DNA from: Sinosporangium album
GTDB taxonomy: Bacteria > Actinomycetota > Actinomycetes > Streptosporangiales > Streptosporangiaceae
NCBI RefSeq assembly: GCF_900100605.1
Contig: NZ_FNCN01000023.1
Coordinates: 1-64,000, forward strand
DNA: 64,000 nt
Direction: 5' to 3'
Positions 48,043 to 57,187 of the stretch are shown here, piece by piece. The translations under genes and the position numbers were made by a program. The notes beneath the pieces are model-generated. The model saw nothing but the letters and a program-made list of their open reading frames with translations, searched no databases and was not told where the DNA came from. Within the stretch, counting starts at the first letter, position 1. Every line of letters starts with the position of its first letter.

Positions 48043-51000
48043 CTAGATCTTGAGGAGTACGGCGAACGCCTCCTCCTGGGTCATGGCCGCGCCAGCCGCG
48101 TAAGCCCGGTCGAACTCCGCGTCTCCCAGCACGGCCCGGGCCCGCGCGATCGCGCTGTCGGTGTCGGGGTCGCCGACGGTGGCCATCCCCCGCAGCACGG
48201 TGGCCGCCCCGAGCAGGGTCGCCGCCTGGCGGGCCTCCCCGGCCTGCAGGGAGGCCGACGCCATGGCCTCGGCGCCGTGCGCCAGCCCCGGCTGGTCGAA
48301 CGTGCTGGACGCGCGGGCGAACGCCTGCCGGTAGAAGTCGATCGCCTCCTCCAGGCGGTTCTCCGCCGCGGCCACCCGGCCGAGCCCGACGAAGATCCTC
48401 GTGTGGATCTCCTCGGCGCCGATCACAGAGTCTGCGGTCTCGGCGCTGGCCCGCTCGTAGAGGCGGCCCGCGTCCGTGAGTTCGCCGCCGACGCGGTAGG
48501 TCTCGGCGAGGACGCACAGGGCCAGGGCGTGGGCCTCGGGCGCCTGGATGCGCGCGCAGATGTCCACCGCGTGTCGGAGGTCGGCGCGCGAGCCCGCCAC
48601 ATCGCCCAGGCGCAGCCGTTCCTCGGCCTGCTTGATCAGGAGAAACGCGGTGTCCTCCGGGGAGTCCAGGGGCCTCACCAGCTCCAGGGCCTCGGTGATG
48701 GCCGCTATGGCCGAGGCGTGGTCGCCGCGCCAGCCGGACATGCCGGCCAGCTTCAGCATCGCCTGGACCATGCCCCACCGGTCGCCGTGGCGGCGGAACC
48801 CGTCGAGGGCGAGTCCGAACTCCGTCTCGGCCTCGGTGGCCTGCCCCTCCCCGATCCGCACATAACCGAGGAGCAGGTGGCCGCAGGAGCGCACCCACGG
48901 ATCAGAGCTGGTGGTGGCGCGGAGCACGGCGGGGGTGACGGTCTCGTAGTCGCCTTCGGCGATCGCCTGAACGGGCCTGATCATGGCGAGCAGCGGGTGG
49001 TGCTCGGTCAGTCCGAGCGAGCCGACGAGGTCGTCGGCGTCGGCGAGCAGCGTCAGCAGCTCGTCGCTGGGCGGGGCGACCATCGCGAGTTTGAGCACGC
49101 ACATGCCGTACGCGGCCTCCAGGCCGGCGGGCGGCCTGCGGCCGGCCATGAGGGCGAGCACGCGCGGGGTGGTCTCCCTGCCCTGCTGGCGCAGGCCGCG
49201 CAGCCACCAATACCAGGCGAGCCCGGCGACCAGCCGCAGCGCGGTCTCCACGTCTCCGCTCTCGATCGCCCAGCGGAGCGCGGCGTGGATGTCCTCGTGC
49301 GCCTCGATAAGCCGCTGGATCCACGTCACCTGGTCGAGCCCGCGCAGGTGGGGTTCGGCCTTCTCGACGAGGTCGAGGAAGCACTGGGCGTGGGCGTGGC
49401 GGAACTCGGCCTCCTCGCCGGCCTCGACCGGCCGCCCCGCGCAGAAGACGCGGATCGTCTCCAGCATGCGGTAGCGCCCGTCCACCTCGCCGACCAGGGA
49501 TTTGTCCACCAGTGCCGCGAGGGTGTCGACGATGTCGCCGCCGCACACCCGTTCGGCCTGCTCCAGGGTCGCCCCGCTCGCGAACACCGACAGCCGGCGG
49601 GCCAGCGACCGCTCCCGCTCGTCCAGCAGGTCCCAGCTCCACGCCACCACGGCGTGGAGGGTGCGGTGCCGGGGCAGTGCCGTACGGCTCCCGCCGGTCA
49701 GCAGCCGGAATCTGTCGTTCAGCTTGTCGGCGACGGTGGCGACCGGCATCGAGCGGGTGCGCGCCGCGGCCAGCTCAATGGCGAGCGGCAGCCCGTCGAG
49801 AGTGCGGCAGATGCTCACCACATGGTGGAGGTTGCCCAGATCGAGGGTGAAACCGGGGCGTACGGCGGCGGCACGGTCGGCGAACAGCCTCACCGCGTCG
49901 TAGTCCGTCGCCTGGTCGAGCGGAACGCCCTCGGGCGGCATCGCCAGGGGGTGGACGGGGAGCAGCACTTCGCCGGTGATGCCGAGCTGTTCCCGGCTGG
50001 TCGCGAGGATTGTGACGGACGGGCAGGCCGCGAGCACCGCGTCGGCGAGGTGAGCTGCCTCGTGGACCACGTGTTCGCAGTTGTCCAGGATGAGCACGGC
50101 CGACCGATGGCGGAGCATGTCCAACACCCTGTCCACGGAGTCCCGCCCGAGGGGCAGCGTGGCCCGGTCGTCGCCGATCGCCGCGAGCACGGCCTGTGGT
50201 ACGTCGACGCCGCTGCTCAGCGGGGCGAACTCCACGAAGCACACCTGGGGTCCGTCCAGGACGGTGGCCACCTCGGTCGCCAGCCGCGTCTTGCCCGCGC
50301 CGCCGGGGCCGATCATCGTGACGAGCCGCCGCTCCTTCAGCAGCCACCGGGCGCGTGCGATCTCGTCGTGTCTGCCGATGAAGCTGGTGAGTTGGGCGCG
50401 CACGCCGCTCGCGGCGGCCGGAGCGGCGCGCTGGGGGCCCTGGCCCCGTAGCAGCGCCATGTGGACGGCGGCCAGGTCGGGGGACGGCGAGGCGCCGAGT
50501 TTCTCGGCGAGCACGGTGCGTGCGTCCTCGTAGGCCGCGAGCGCCTCGGCGACCCGGCCGGTCAGGGCCAGGGCCCGCATGAGCTGCCCCCAGAGGCGCT
50601 CGCGCAGGGGGTGCTCGGCGAGGACCGCCCGGATCTCGTCCACGAGCGCGCTCCCCTGCCCGGCCATCCGGCCGGACCCCGCGGCCCCGGTGGGGGCGCC
50701 GCCGAGCTCGGCGGCGCGCAGTTCCGCCTCGACGCGGTCCTCCCGGGCCGCGAGCGCCAGCTCCGACAGCCGGCGTGCGTGCGGCTCGGCGAACGGCACC
50801 TCCAGCACGTCGGCCAGCGCCGGGCCACGCCACAGCTCCAGTGCCTCGCCCAACGCCGTGGCCGCCCGGCGGGGATCGCCGTCGGCCAGCGCCCGGCGCC
50901 CCTCCCCGACCAGGCGCGCGAACCTGTGGACGTCGACGTCGTCGAGCCCCGCCTCCAGTCGGTATCCCGCCGGAGTTCGCTCGATCGCGCAGTCCCCGCC

Positions 51001-51240
51001 GAGCAGAGCGCGCAGCCGCGACACCTGGGACTGGAGCGCGTTGGCGGCCCTGACCGGCGGGGCTTCGCCGTACAGCCCGTCGATCAGCCGGTCGACGGGG
51101 ACCACGCGGCCCGCGTCGAGCAGCAGCATGACGAGGAGCCCACGCAGCCGTGTCCCGGCCACCTGTACCGGCCGGCCTTCCGCCCGCCGCACTTCAGTCG
51201 AGCCCAGAATGCCGAACCGCATAACTTCAATTGTGGTCAT
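48043..51240 (-). CDS. BTAD/SARP-type transcriptional regulator with NB-ARC and TPR domains
   Basis: 1065 residues. N-terminal winged-helix OmpR-like DNA-binding domain (MRFGILGSTEVRRAEGRPVQ, RGLLVMLLLDAGRVVPVDRLIDGLYG), bacterial activation domain (~95-250, HRFARLVGEGRRALADGD), NB-ARC ATPase with Walker A IGPGGAGKTRLATEV and VLILDNCEHV, and a long C-terminal TPR-like helical region. This is the AfsR-type layout, which commonly activates antibiotic or secondary-metabolite genes. ATG with GGAGG four bases upstream, overlapping the lipoprotein stop. Probable regulator of the adjacent P450 and maybe other accessory genes. Confidence 0.92.
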   Translation of the reverse strand: MTTIEVMRFGILGSTEVRRAEGRPVQVAGTRLRGLLVMLLLDAGRVVPVDRLIDGLYGEAPPVRAANALQSQVSRLRALLGGDCAIERTPAGYRLEAGLDDVDVHRFARLVGEGRRALADGDPRRAATALGEALELWRGPALADVLEVPFAEPHARRLSELALAAREDRVEAELRAAELGGAPTGAAGSGRMAGQGSALVDEIRAVLAEHPLRERLWGQLMRALALTGRVAEALAAYEDARTVLAEKLGASPSPDLAAVHMALLRGQGPQRAAPAAASGVRAQLTSFIGRHDEIARARWLLKERRLVTMIGPGGAGKTRLATEVATVLDGPQVCFVEFAPLSSGVDVPQAVLAAIGDDRATLPLGRDSVDRVLDMLRHRSAVLILDNCEHVVHEAAHLADAVLAACPSVTILATSREQLGITGEVLLPVHPLAMPPEGVPLDQATDYDAVRLFADRAAAVRPGFTLDLGNLHHVVSICRTLDGLPLAIELAAARTRSMPVATVADKLNDRFRLLTGGSRTALPRHRTLHAVVAWSWDLLDERERSLARRLSVFASGATLEQAERVCGGDIVDTLAALVDKSLVGEVDGRYRMLETIRVFCAGRPVEAGEEAEFRHAHAQCFLDLVEKAEPHLRGLDQVTWIQRLIEAHEDIHAALRWAIESGDVETALRLVAGLAWYWWLRGLRQQGRETTPRVLALMAGRRPPAGLEAAYGMCVLKLAMVAPPSDELLTLLADADDLVGSLGLTEHHPLLAMIRPVQAIAEGDYETVTPAVLRATTSSDPWVRSCGHLLLGYVRIGEGQATEAETEFGLALDGFRRHGDRWGMVQAMLKLAGMSGWRGDHASAIAAITEALELVRPLDSPEDTAFLLIKQAEERLRLGDVAGSRADLRHAVDICARIQAPEAHALALCVLAETYRVGGELTDAGRLYERASAETADSVIGAEEIHTRIFVGLGRVAAAENRLEEAIDFYRQAFARASSTFDQPGLAHGAEAMASASLQAGEARQAATLLGAATVLRGMATVGDPDTDSAIARARAVLGDAEFDRAYAAGAAMTQEEAFAVLLKI

Positions 51241-52075
51241 CCGCCTCCAGATCGTGCAGTCGCGTCAGTGTGGTGTCCGGCCGCGGTCGCCGGCGGTCGA
51301 GGACGAAGGCCCAGGAGGCCGACACCTCCGGGGAGAGGTTCTCGTCGCGTTCACGCATCAACGCGGGCACGTACCATCCCGCGTTGACCAGCGCCACCCG
51401 CGCCGAGGACGGCATACGCGCGTGTACGGTCACCCGGTCGGCGGCCGTGTAGACGCACGGGAACTCCTCGGCCGTGTGCCCTATCTCGCAGCTCGCCCCC
51501 GCCAGACGCCCCACGGGGACGCCCGAGCGGCCGAGCGAGCGGAAGAACAGCACGTCCACGCGGGTCGGGTGACGAGGGGTGGCCACCTCCACCACCAGAG
51601 GTGCGCCCTTGGGGACCCGGATGGCGGTCCTGCCCGTGATGCCCCGCGGCGCCTCTCGCTCCGCGGTCCGGCCGCCTCGCAGCCACAGGCTGTAGACCTC
51701 CTCACCGGCCACCATCGGACGCCGGAAGGTGGTGTGGGAGGCGCGTGCCGCGTGCTCTGTCGCCCAGAAGGCGCGCGGCACGCGCGCGGGAGGGGCGACC
51801 ACGAGCATTCTGCCGTCGGGAAGCACGGCGGGCGGTCTCCGCGGCCCGGCCCCCGGTCGCGCGGGAGCGAGTGCGCGCGGGGAGGCGGGCGGCGGCGCGA
51901 CGGCGCCAACCGGCTCCACCACCACCGCCGCCCTATCGCCCCCCGAGGCGGTGACCGCCGCGGGCGGCGCCCCCGCGCACGCCCCGAGCAGCCCGACGGC
52001 GAGTACGGCACAGCCCCGTTTATGTGCTTGTGCGCCCGCGGCGAGAAAAGGCCGGCGGTTCAGTTGACGACGCAT
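51227..52075 (-). CDS. Putative lipoprotein of unknown function
   Basis: 282 residues. Basic start (MRRQLNRRPFLAAGAQAHKRG), hydrophobic CAVLAVGLLGACAG with lipobox-like LLGAC, then an Ala/Pro-rich linker and a beta-rich domain (YSLWLRGGRTAERE, VVEVATPRHPTRVDVLFFRS, VTVHARMPSSARVALVNAGW). Not a family I recognise. Its start overlaps the end of the upstream secreted-protein gene by 16 bases and its end overlaps the BTAD gene by 14, so the three are translationally linked. Confidence 0.78.
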   Translation of the reverse strand: MRRQLNRRPFLAAGAQAHKRGCAVLAVGLLGACAGAPPAAVTASGGDRAAVVVEPVGAVAPPPASPRALAPARPGAGPRRPPAVLPDGRMLVVAPPARVPRAFWATEHAARASHTTFRRPMVAGEEVYSLWLRGGRTAEREAPRGITGRTAIRVPKGAPLVVEVATPRHPTRVDVLFFRSLGRSGVPVGRLAGASCEIGHTAEEFPCVYTAADRVTVHARMPSSARVALVNAGWYVPALMRERDENLSPEVSASWAFVLDRRRPRPDTTLTRLHDLEADDHN

Positions 52076-52683
52076 TCAAGCGACCTCGCCGGGGTCTTCA
52101 GACGCGCGACATACGTGCTGCCGCCTTCCGTGCTTTCGTGATAGCTACGGCCCCGCCAGCGCTTTTTCTCGTCCCAGCATCGGCTGGAATGTGCGGTCAC
52201 GCGGATGTTCGCGGTTTTTTCCACTTTGTTTCCGGAGCCGCGGACCCGCCAGCCGTTCACTTCCTCGCTCTCGACCACCACCGCGACCCTGAGCCGTACG
52301 CGGTAGTCGCAGTCCGATCCGGCGGTGACCCGCACACGGGTGGGGCGGGTGACGAGCGTCGGCGACTCGATCCACGCCTGGCAGTCGGCCGGGCTGTCCG
52401 TCTTGATCGCCGAGGCGTTGTTTCCTGCGCTGACCTGGGATGACAGTGTTCTCGGCCCGGTGCCCGACTCTCCTTCCGCGCCGATCAGGGTGAGAACGTC
52501 GTCCTCCGGGCCGCCCTTGACCCCCGCCTGCGGCGCGGCGCCGGCCGGCGCCGGCTCAGGGCTGTGCGCGACGGCCGGCACCGCGGTTCCCGCAAGGCCC
52601 GCGAGCAGCAGCGGCGTGGCCGCGAGCATGGACATCGTCCTCCATGTCATTACTCGCCCAGCGCGTCCTGTCATATCGGTCAT
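52060..52683 (-). CDS. Secreted protein of unknown function
   Basis: 207 residues from the ATG behind GGGAGAAAAC. Signal region MTWRTMSMLAATPLLLAGLAG, cleavage likely after AVPAVAHS. The mature domain has four Cys (ADCQAWI, SDCDYRV, SRCWDEK, LECVVN) and alternating strands, suggesting two disulfides and an extracellular beta fold. First gene of the operon that ends in the BTAD regulator. No known function. Confidence 0.78.
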   Translation of the reverse strand: MTDMTGRAGRVMTWRTMSMLAATPLLLAGLAGTAVPAVAHSPEPAPAGAAPQAGVKGGPEDDVLTLIGAEGESGTGPRTLSSQVSAGNNASAIKTDSPADCQAWIESPTLVTRPTRVRVTAGSDCDYRVRLRVAVVVESEEVNGWRVRGSGNKVEKTANIRVTAHSSRCWDEKKRWRGRSYHESTEGGSTYVARLKTPARSLECVVN

Positions 52684-52886
52684 TGTTTTCTCCCGGAATT
52701 CACGCCGTTTCCATCGAATGCGCTCATGCGAGCGCACGGCTCCGATCCGGATGCATTTCTAATCCCTGCTCGCCACATCGAGAGCGACAAACGCGCGCGG
52801 CGACCCATTCGAATATCAGCCTTGGCCCACCGATGAACACCCGTTGGCCGAAGCCTCCGCGGCCCGTGCCCCTGAACACGAAGAAA

Positions 52887-52914
52887 GGCGGCGGTCCCCA
52901 AGGGAACCGCCGCC
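52887..52914 (-). terminator. Terminator behind the Spo0M-like gene
   Basis: Arms GGCGGCGGT/ACCGCCGCC with a 10-base loop; on the minus strand the stem is followed by TTTCTTC. It lies 45 bases after the stop codon. Confidence 0.65.
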
Positions 52915-52958
52915 GTTCACACCCGCTCAGCCGAACTCAGCAGCCCGGCGCGGGCCCG

Positions 52959-54041
52959 TCAGCCTTCGTCGTCGTCGCCTTCGAAGAAGTCACCGACCTC
53001 GTCGATCATCTCGGCCGCCACGAACCCGCCGACCACGCCAGCGGCGCCGGCCGCGGCCACGGCACCCATGCCCACGCCGCCGCCACGCCGGTGGTGGTCG
53101 TCGTCGTGGTGACCGTGCGAGCCGTGGCCGTAGCCGTGACCGCCGTATCCCGGAGCGCCGTGGCCCGGAGCGCCGTAACCCGGAGCGCCGTGGCCCGGAG
53201 CGCCGTAGCCGGGAGCGCCGTGGCCCGGAGCGCCGTAACCGGGAGCACCGTAGCCGTGGCCGCCGTGGCCGCGCTCGGCGACAGCGTCGAGCCAGCGGCC
53301 GATCTCCGTCGCCCAGTCCATGTGCACGGCCTGCTCGTGGCTCACCTGGAAACGCCCGAAGCTGTCGCCGCCGGAGCTGAACATGCCGGCGCGCTTGTCG
53401 GCCTCCAGGATGATGTCCAGGCCGGCGGGGTTGGCGACGAAGGTGAGCTCGACCTCGTTGATCCGCCCGGCGTACTGCGGCGGCGGGTAGAACTCGATCT
53501 CCTGGAAGAACGGGAGCTGCTGGTTGACCCCGTGCAGGTGGCCGACCTCCAGGTCGGCCTTCCTGAACTGGAACCCGAGCGTGCCGAACGCCTCAAGGAC
53601 GCGCTCCTGCGAGGGGAGCGGCCGGATGGAGACGGGGTCGAGGTCGCCCTTGTCGACCGCCTTGGCGACGGCCAACTCGGTGCGGACACCCAGGGACATG
53701 CCGTTGAGGTGCTGCCCGTAGAACTCGGTGACGGGCGTCTCCCACGGGATGGGGAGCTGGAACGGGACGACCTTGAGCTCGCCGGCGGCAAGTCGGAACG
53801 GTCCAGACACCTGAGTGCGGAAGAACTCCGTCGTGCCGGTGTGCTCACCCTCCGAGTGCTCGACCTCGACCCGGGTCACCAGGCCGAGGGCGATGAACTG
53901 GATCTCGACCTGGTGGTCGCCCCCCTGGACTCGCACTTCACCGGCGAGGGGCTGTCCCGGCTGGACCGAGGGCACGGCGAGAACGGTGTCGACCGAGGGC
54001 CCACCGATGCCCAGGGCTCCCAGCATCCGTTTGAAGATCAC
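52959..54041 (-). CDS. Spo0M-like arrestin-fold protein with repeat tail
   Basis: 360 residues. The first ~250 form an Spo0M domain: VIFKRMLGALGIGGPSVDTVL, PGQPLAGEVRVQGGDHQVEI, RLAAGELKVVPFQLPIPWETP, ISIRPLPSQERVLEAFGTLGFQFRK-like stretches, typical of the two-lobed arrestin fold of sporulation-control proteins. Then GYGAPGHGAP repeats (six units) and a His-rich segment (HGHHDDDHHRRGG), ending in a Gly/Ala hydrophobic stretch and acidic tail. GTG start with GAGAGGT upstream. Probable cytoplasmic regulator connected with sporulation; partner unknown. Divergent from the Ole-like operon. Confidence 0.88.
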   Translation of the reverse strand: MIFKRMLGALGIGGPSVDTVLAVPSVQPGQPLAGEVRVQGGDHQVEIQFIALGLVTRVEVEHSEGEHTGTTEFFRTQVSGPFRLAAGELKVVPFQLPIPWETPVTEFYGQHLNGMSLGVRTELAVAKAVDKGDLDPVSIRPLPSQERVLEAFGTLGFQFRKADLEVGHLHGVNQQLPFFQEIEFYPPPQYAGRINEVELTFVANPAGLDIILEADKRAGMFSSGGDSFGRFQVSHEQAVHMDWATEIGRWLDAVAERGHGGHGYGAPGYGAPGHGAPGYGAPGHGAPGYGAPGHGAPGYGGHGYGHGSHGHHDDDHHRRGGGVGMGAVAAAGAAGVVGGFVAAEMIDEVGDFFEGDDDEG

Positions 54042-54257
54042 GGCGACCTCTCTACTGCATGTGGAAACATGTGATCGTTTAGGCAACGGGCGGGCCGTCC
54101 ATCCGGTTCCCGCGGTGCCGTACACCTCACCGAACCAGCATGGATCGGCGTGGAAACGCGAGGCGCGATCGTGGGCGAATTCCCCCGCATGGATGAGTGA
54201 TCGGAGACGAAAGTACGGCACGGCCGCGTCAGCAAGAAACTTGCAACCTGACGACGC

Positions 54258-54273
54258 TACATTGCCCGGGATG
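54258..54273 (+). promoter_or_regulatory. Possible leaderless start of the Ole-like operon
   Basis: TACATT seven bases before the ATG and no Shine-Dalgarno sequence, as in a leaderless mRNA. The -35 element is unclear. Confidence 0.35.
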
Positions 54274-55239
54274 AAAGCGAAGATATCGGGCGCAGCCTCC
54301 TACCTGCCCGAACAGACGATCACGAGCCGGGAAACGGAGCTCCAGATCGAGGGGTACGCCCCCATCCCGGGGATCATCGAGCGTTTGACCGGCATACAGC
54401 GGCGGCACATCGCGGCCGACGATCAGCAGGCCTCGGATTTAGCCGTCGAGGCCGTGCGCCGGCTCGACGGGTTCCACCCGGCCGGAGTGGACCTATTGAT
54501 CTTCGCCTCGGCCTCGCAGGACATGGTGGAGCCCGCCACCGCTCACATCGTGGCGGCCAAGCTGGGGCTCTCCTGCCCGGTGTTCGATGTGAAGAACGCC
54601 TGCAACAGCGTGCTCAACGGCTTGCAGGTCGCCGAGGCGCTGATCGCCAAGGGGGCGTACCGCACGGTTCTGGTGTGCACGGGCGAGATGCCGTCGCGGG
54701 CGGCGCGGCGGCGGATCGCCGACCGGGAGCAGTTCGTGGACGCCTTCGCCGGGTTCACGCTCTCGGACTCGGGTGGCGCGGTCCTGCTGACGGCCGACCC
54801 CCAGCGAGGCATCTTCTACAGCGATTTCTCGGCTGATTCCACCGCGTGGGCGATTGGCACGCTCCCGGGCGGCGGGTCCGCGCACCCCCGCGATCCGGAG
54901 TTCTCCTATTTCCGGGGCGACGGACGCAGACTGCGGGAGGCTTTCGAGCTGACCGGCCCCGACATCTTCCTCAACGCGCTCAAGAACACCGGGCTGACCT
55001 GGGACGACTTCGCGATGGTGGCGGTGCACCAGGTGGCGGTGCCGTACCTCGCGTTCATGGCGGACCTCCTGGGCATCCCTGAAAAGAAGCTGGTGGTGAC
55101 GCTGCCCGAGCACGGCAACTGCGCCTCGGCCACGCTGCCGCTCCACCTGTCCAAGGGCGACTTCGCGCCGGGTGACCGGGTGGCGCTGCTGGGGCTCGGC
55201 GGCGGGATCAGCCTGGGCGTGATGCTGGCGGAGATGTGA
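54271..55239 (+). CDS. KAS III / OleA-like ketoacyl synthase
   Basis: 322 residues of thiolase fold. Catalytic triad: Cys111 (DVKNACNSVLNG), His253 (VAVHQVAVPYL), Asn283 (EHGNCASATLPL). Glu87 sits in MVEPATAHIVAAKLGL, where OleA enzymes have a Glu that acts as base in non-decarboxylative Claisen condensation of two acyl-CoAs (my recollection of OleA). Long frame runs upstream of the ATG without homology. First of five genes with 1-4-base overlaps. Likely condenses two acyl thioesters, or an acyl-CoA with malonyl-ACP. Confidence 0.85.
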   Translation: MKAKISGAASYLPEQTITSRETELQIEGYAPIPGIIERLTGIQRRHIAADDQQASDLAVEAVRRLDGFHPAGVDLLIFASASQDMVEPATAHIVAAKLGLSCPVFDVKNACNSVLNGLQVAEALIAKGAYRTVLVCTGEMPSRAARRRIADREQFVDAFAGFTLSDSGGAVLLTADPQRGIFYSDFSADSTAWAIGTLPGGGSAHPRDPEFSYFRGDGRRLREAFELTGPDIFLNALKNTGLTWDDFAMVAVHQVAVPYLAFMADLLGIPEKKLVVTLPEHGNCASATLPLHLSKGDFAPGDRVALLGLGGGISLGVMLAEM

Positions 55240-55991
55240 TGCCGAAGCTCTGGGTGGTGATCCCCGCCTACAACGAGGCACACGGGATCATCGGCACACT
55301 CCGCGCGCTCGAAGCGCAGCAGGACCGTGATTTCGCCGTGGTCGTGGTGGACAACGCGAGCACCGACGGCACCGGGCGGGTGGTGCGGGACTTCGCGGCG
55401 GCCTCCGGCCTGCCGGTGGAGGTGATCGACGAGAGCCGCAAGGGCACGGGGGCGGCCTCCGACACCGGCATACGGCACGCCATCGCGCGCGGCGCCACCC
55501 ATATCGCCAGGACCGACGCCGACTGCCTGCCGCGCGCCGACTGGACGCGCAACATCCGCAGGGGTTTCGCCGAGGGGCTGGAGCTGGTCGGCGGCAAGCT
55601 GAGGCCGCGTACGGACGAATACCGGCTGAGGTTCTGGGAGCGGCATTTCATCCCGTTTGTCGTGGAGGTCGCCGCGACCTTCGGCAAGCTGCGCCCGAGC
55701 AACCGCGACCCCGAGCACCGGGGGCCCTACGTCATGATGCCGGGTTCCACGCTCGCCATCACCGCGTCCCTGTATGAGCGGGTCGGCGGCTTCCCGAGGT
55801 CGGCGATCGAGGAGCTGCACGAGGACCGCGCGCTGGTCAACAAGGTGCGCCGGGTGACGGGGGCCTACGCCTCCCGCCGGGACGTCGTCGTCTACGGGTC
55901 GGTACGGCGCCTGCGCGCATACGGCCTGATCGGCACATTGGCGTGGTACATCGGACACCACAACCGCCCGGACGTGATCGATATCCGATGA
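55239..55991 (+). CDS. Family 2 glycosyltransferase
   Basis: 250 residues, GT-A fold: LWVVIPAYNEAHGIIGTLRAL, VVVDNASTDGTGRVV and the metal-binding DAD in ARTDADCLPRADW, ending with ELHEDRALVNKVRR (ED of the acceptor/catalytic segment). No transmembrane helix. ATG shares one base with the stop codon of the ketosynthase (TGATG). Would transfer a sugar from an NDP donor to a lipid or hydroxylated product; substrate unknown. Confidence 0.87.
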   Translation: MPKLWVVIPAYNEAHGIIGTLRALEAQQDRDFAVVVVDNASTDGTGRVVRDFAAASGLPVEVIDESRKGTGAASDTGIRHAIARGATHIARTDADCLPRADWTRNIRRGFAEGLELVGGKLRPRTDEYRLRFWERHFIPFVVEVAATFGKLRPSNRDPEHRGPYVMMPGSTLAITASLYERVGGFPRSAIEELHEDRALVNKVRRVTGAYASRRDVVVYGSVRRLRAYGLIGTLAWYIGHHNRPDVIDIR

Positions 55992-57187
55992 GTCCCCTGA
56001 TCGATCACGAAACGCGGCTCTACCTGGCCGCGCATCCGGTGATTTATCCCCTTCTACGATTACTCACGAGGTTCGGGCCGGTCATCCGTGTGCCCGGAGT
56101 CGGCGTCGTCGTGAACGACGCCGCGACAGCCCGTGCCGTACTCATGGACAAGCGGTTCCGCAAGGACGGCCCCGGCTCGCCCGGCGACCTGTGGACGCCG
56201 GTGCTCGGCCCCTCGGTGCTGCTCAACATGGAAGGCCCGGCCCACGCGCGGCTGCGCGCCCGCCTGGCCTCCCTGTTCGGCTCGGGCTACGTCGACCGGC
56301 TGGTCGCCGAGGTGCTGCGCGAGCCGCTGGCCGACCTCGCGGCCCGGCTCGACCGGGGGGAGAGCCTGGACCTGGCCAACGCCGTACGCGTCATGGCGGG
56401 CGCGGTGATCTGCCGCGTGATCGGCCTCGGCGAGGTGTCGCCGACTCGGGCGCGCGAGCTGTTCGAGGCAGGGGAGCGCGTCGTCTCGATGGTGTCGCTG
56501 CGGTCGCGGCGGCTCTCACCGCGCCAGGTCGCCATCGCACGCCACGTGCTGAACGGCATCGGCGACATCGCCGAGGCCGCCTACACCGCAGGCGACGAGA
56601 ACACGGTCACGGGGCGCATGCGCGGACTCGGGCTGACCGCGGCGGAGGCGCGCGGCGCGGCCGGGGCCTTCTTCCTCACCGGCACCGAGACCGTCGCCAC
56701 CTTCGTGCCCCGCCTGGTCGCCCTCCTCCACGACCACCGGGCCGACCACCGGGTCGACCACCGGGCCGACCACCGGGCCGACAAGCTCGAACGAGCCGAC
56801 CCGTCCGACCCCGCCGACCTGGGCGGCCTGATCGACGAGGCCATGCGGGTCACCACCCCCACCCCGGTGATGCTGCGCTCGGTGTCGGCGCCCGCCGAGG
56901 TGGGAGGAAAGCGGGTAAGGCCCGGCGACCGGATCGTCATCGTCACGCACAACTGCACCCGCGCCTACGGCCCCTTCGACCCCGACCTCCCCCATCCGCC
57001 GGAGCTGCGACGCCTCTGGTTCGGCGCCGGCCCCCACTTCTGCATCGGCTATCCGCTGGCCATGGCTGAGATCACCGCCATAGCGCGGGTGGTCGCGGCC
57101 CCCTCCATCCGCGTCGTACGGCGGCGCGCGGCCCGGCGAGTGCTCATACCCGCCTACCGTGAATTGTGGATTCGGAAAGACCGTTGA
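55988..57187 (+). CDS. Cytochrome P450 of the Ole-like operon
   Basis: 399 residues. I-helix FFLTGTETVATF (TGTET instead of AGHETT), ExxR in IDEAMRVTTP, heme loop FGAGPHFCIGYPLA with Cys ligand. It contains an in-frame tandem insertion of HRAD units (DHRADHRVDHRADHRAD) between the I and K helices. ATG overlaps the glycosyltransferase stop by four bases. Probably hydroxylates the chain made by the neighbouring enzymes. Confidence 0.88.
   Translation: MSPLIDHETRLYLAAHPVIYPLLRLLTRFGPVIRVPGVGVVVNDAATARAVLMDKRFRKDGPGSPGDLWTPVLGPSVLLNMEGPAHARLRARLASLFGSGYVDRLVAEVLREPLADLAARLDRGESLDLANAVRVMAGAVICRVIGLGEVSPTRARELFEAGERVVSMVSLRSRRLSPRQVAIARHVLNGIGDIAEAAYTAGDENTVTGRMRGLGLTAAEARGAAGAFFLTGTETVATFVPRLVALLHDHRADHRVDHRADHRADKLERADPSDPADLGGLIDEAMRVTTPTPVMLRSVSAPAEVGGKRVRPGDRIVIVTHNCTRAYGPFDPDLPHPPELRRLWFGAGPHFCIGYPLAMAEITAIARVVAAPSIRVVRRRAARRVLIPAYRELWIRKDR
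56728..56784. repeat. 12-bp tandem repeat within the P450 gene
   Basis: Four to five copies of GACCACCGGGCC (one with a T change), keeping the reading frame and encoding HRAD/HRVD. Slippage-prone. Confidence 0.8.
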
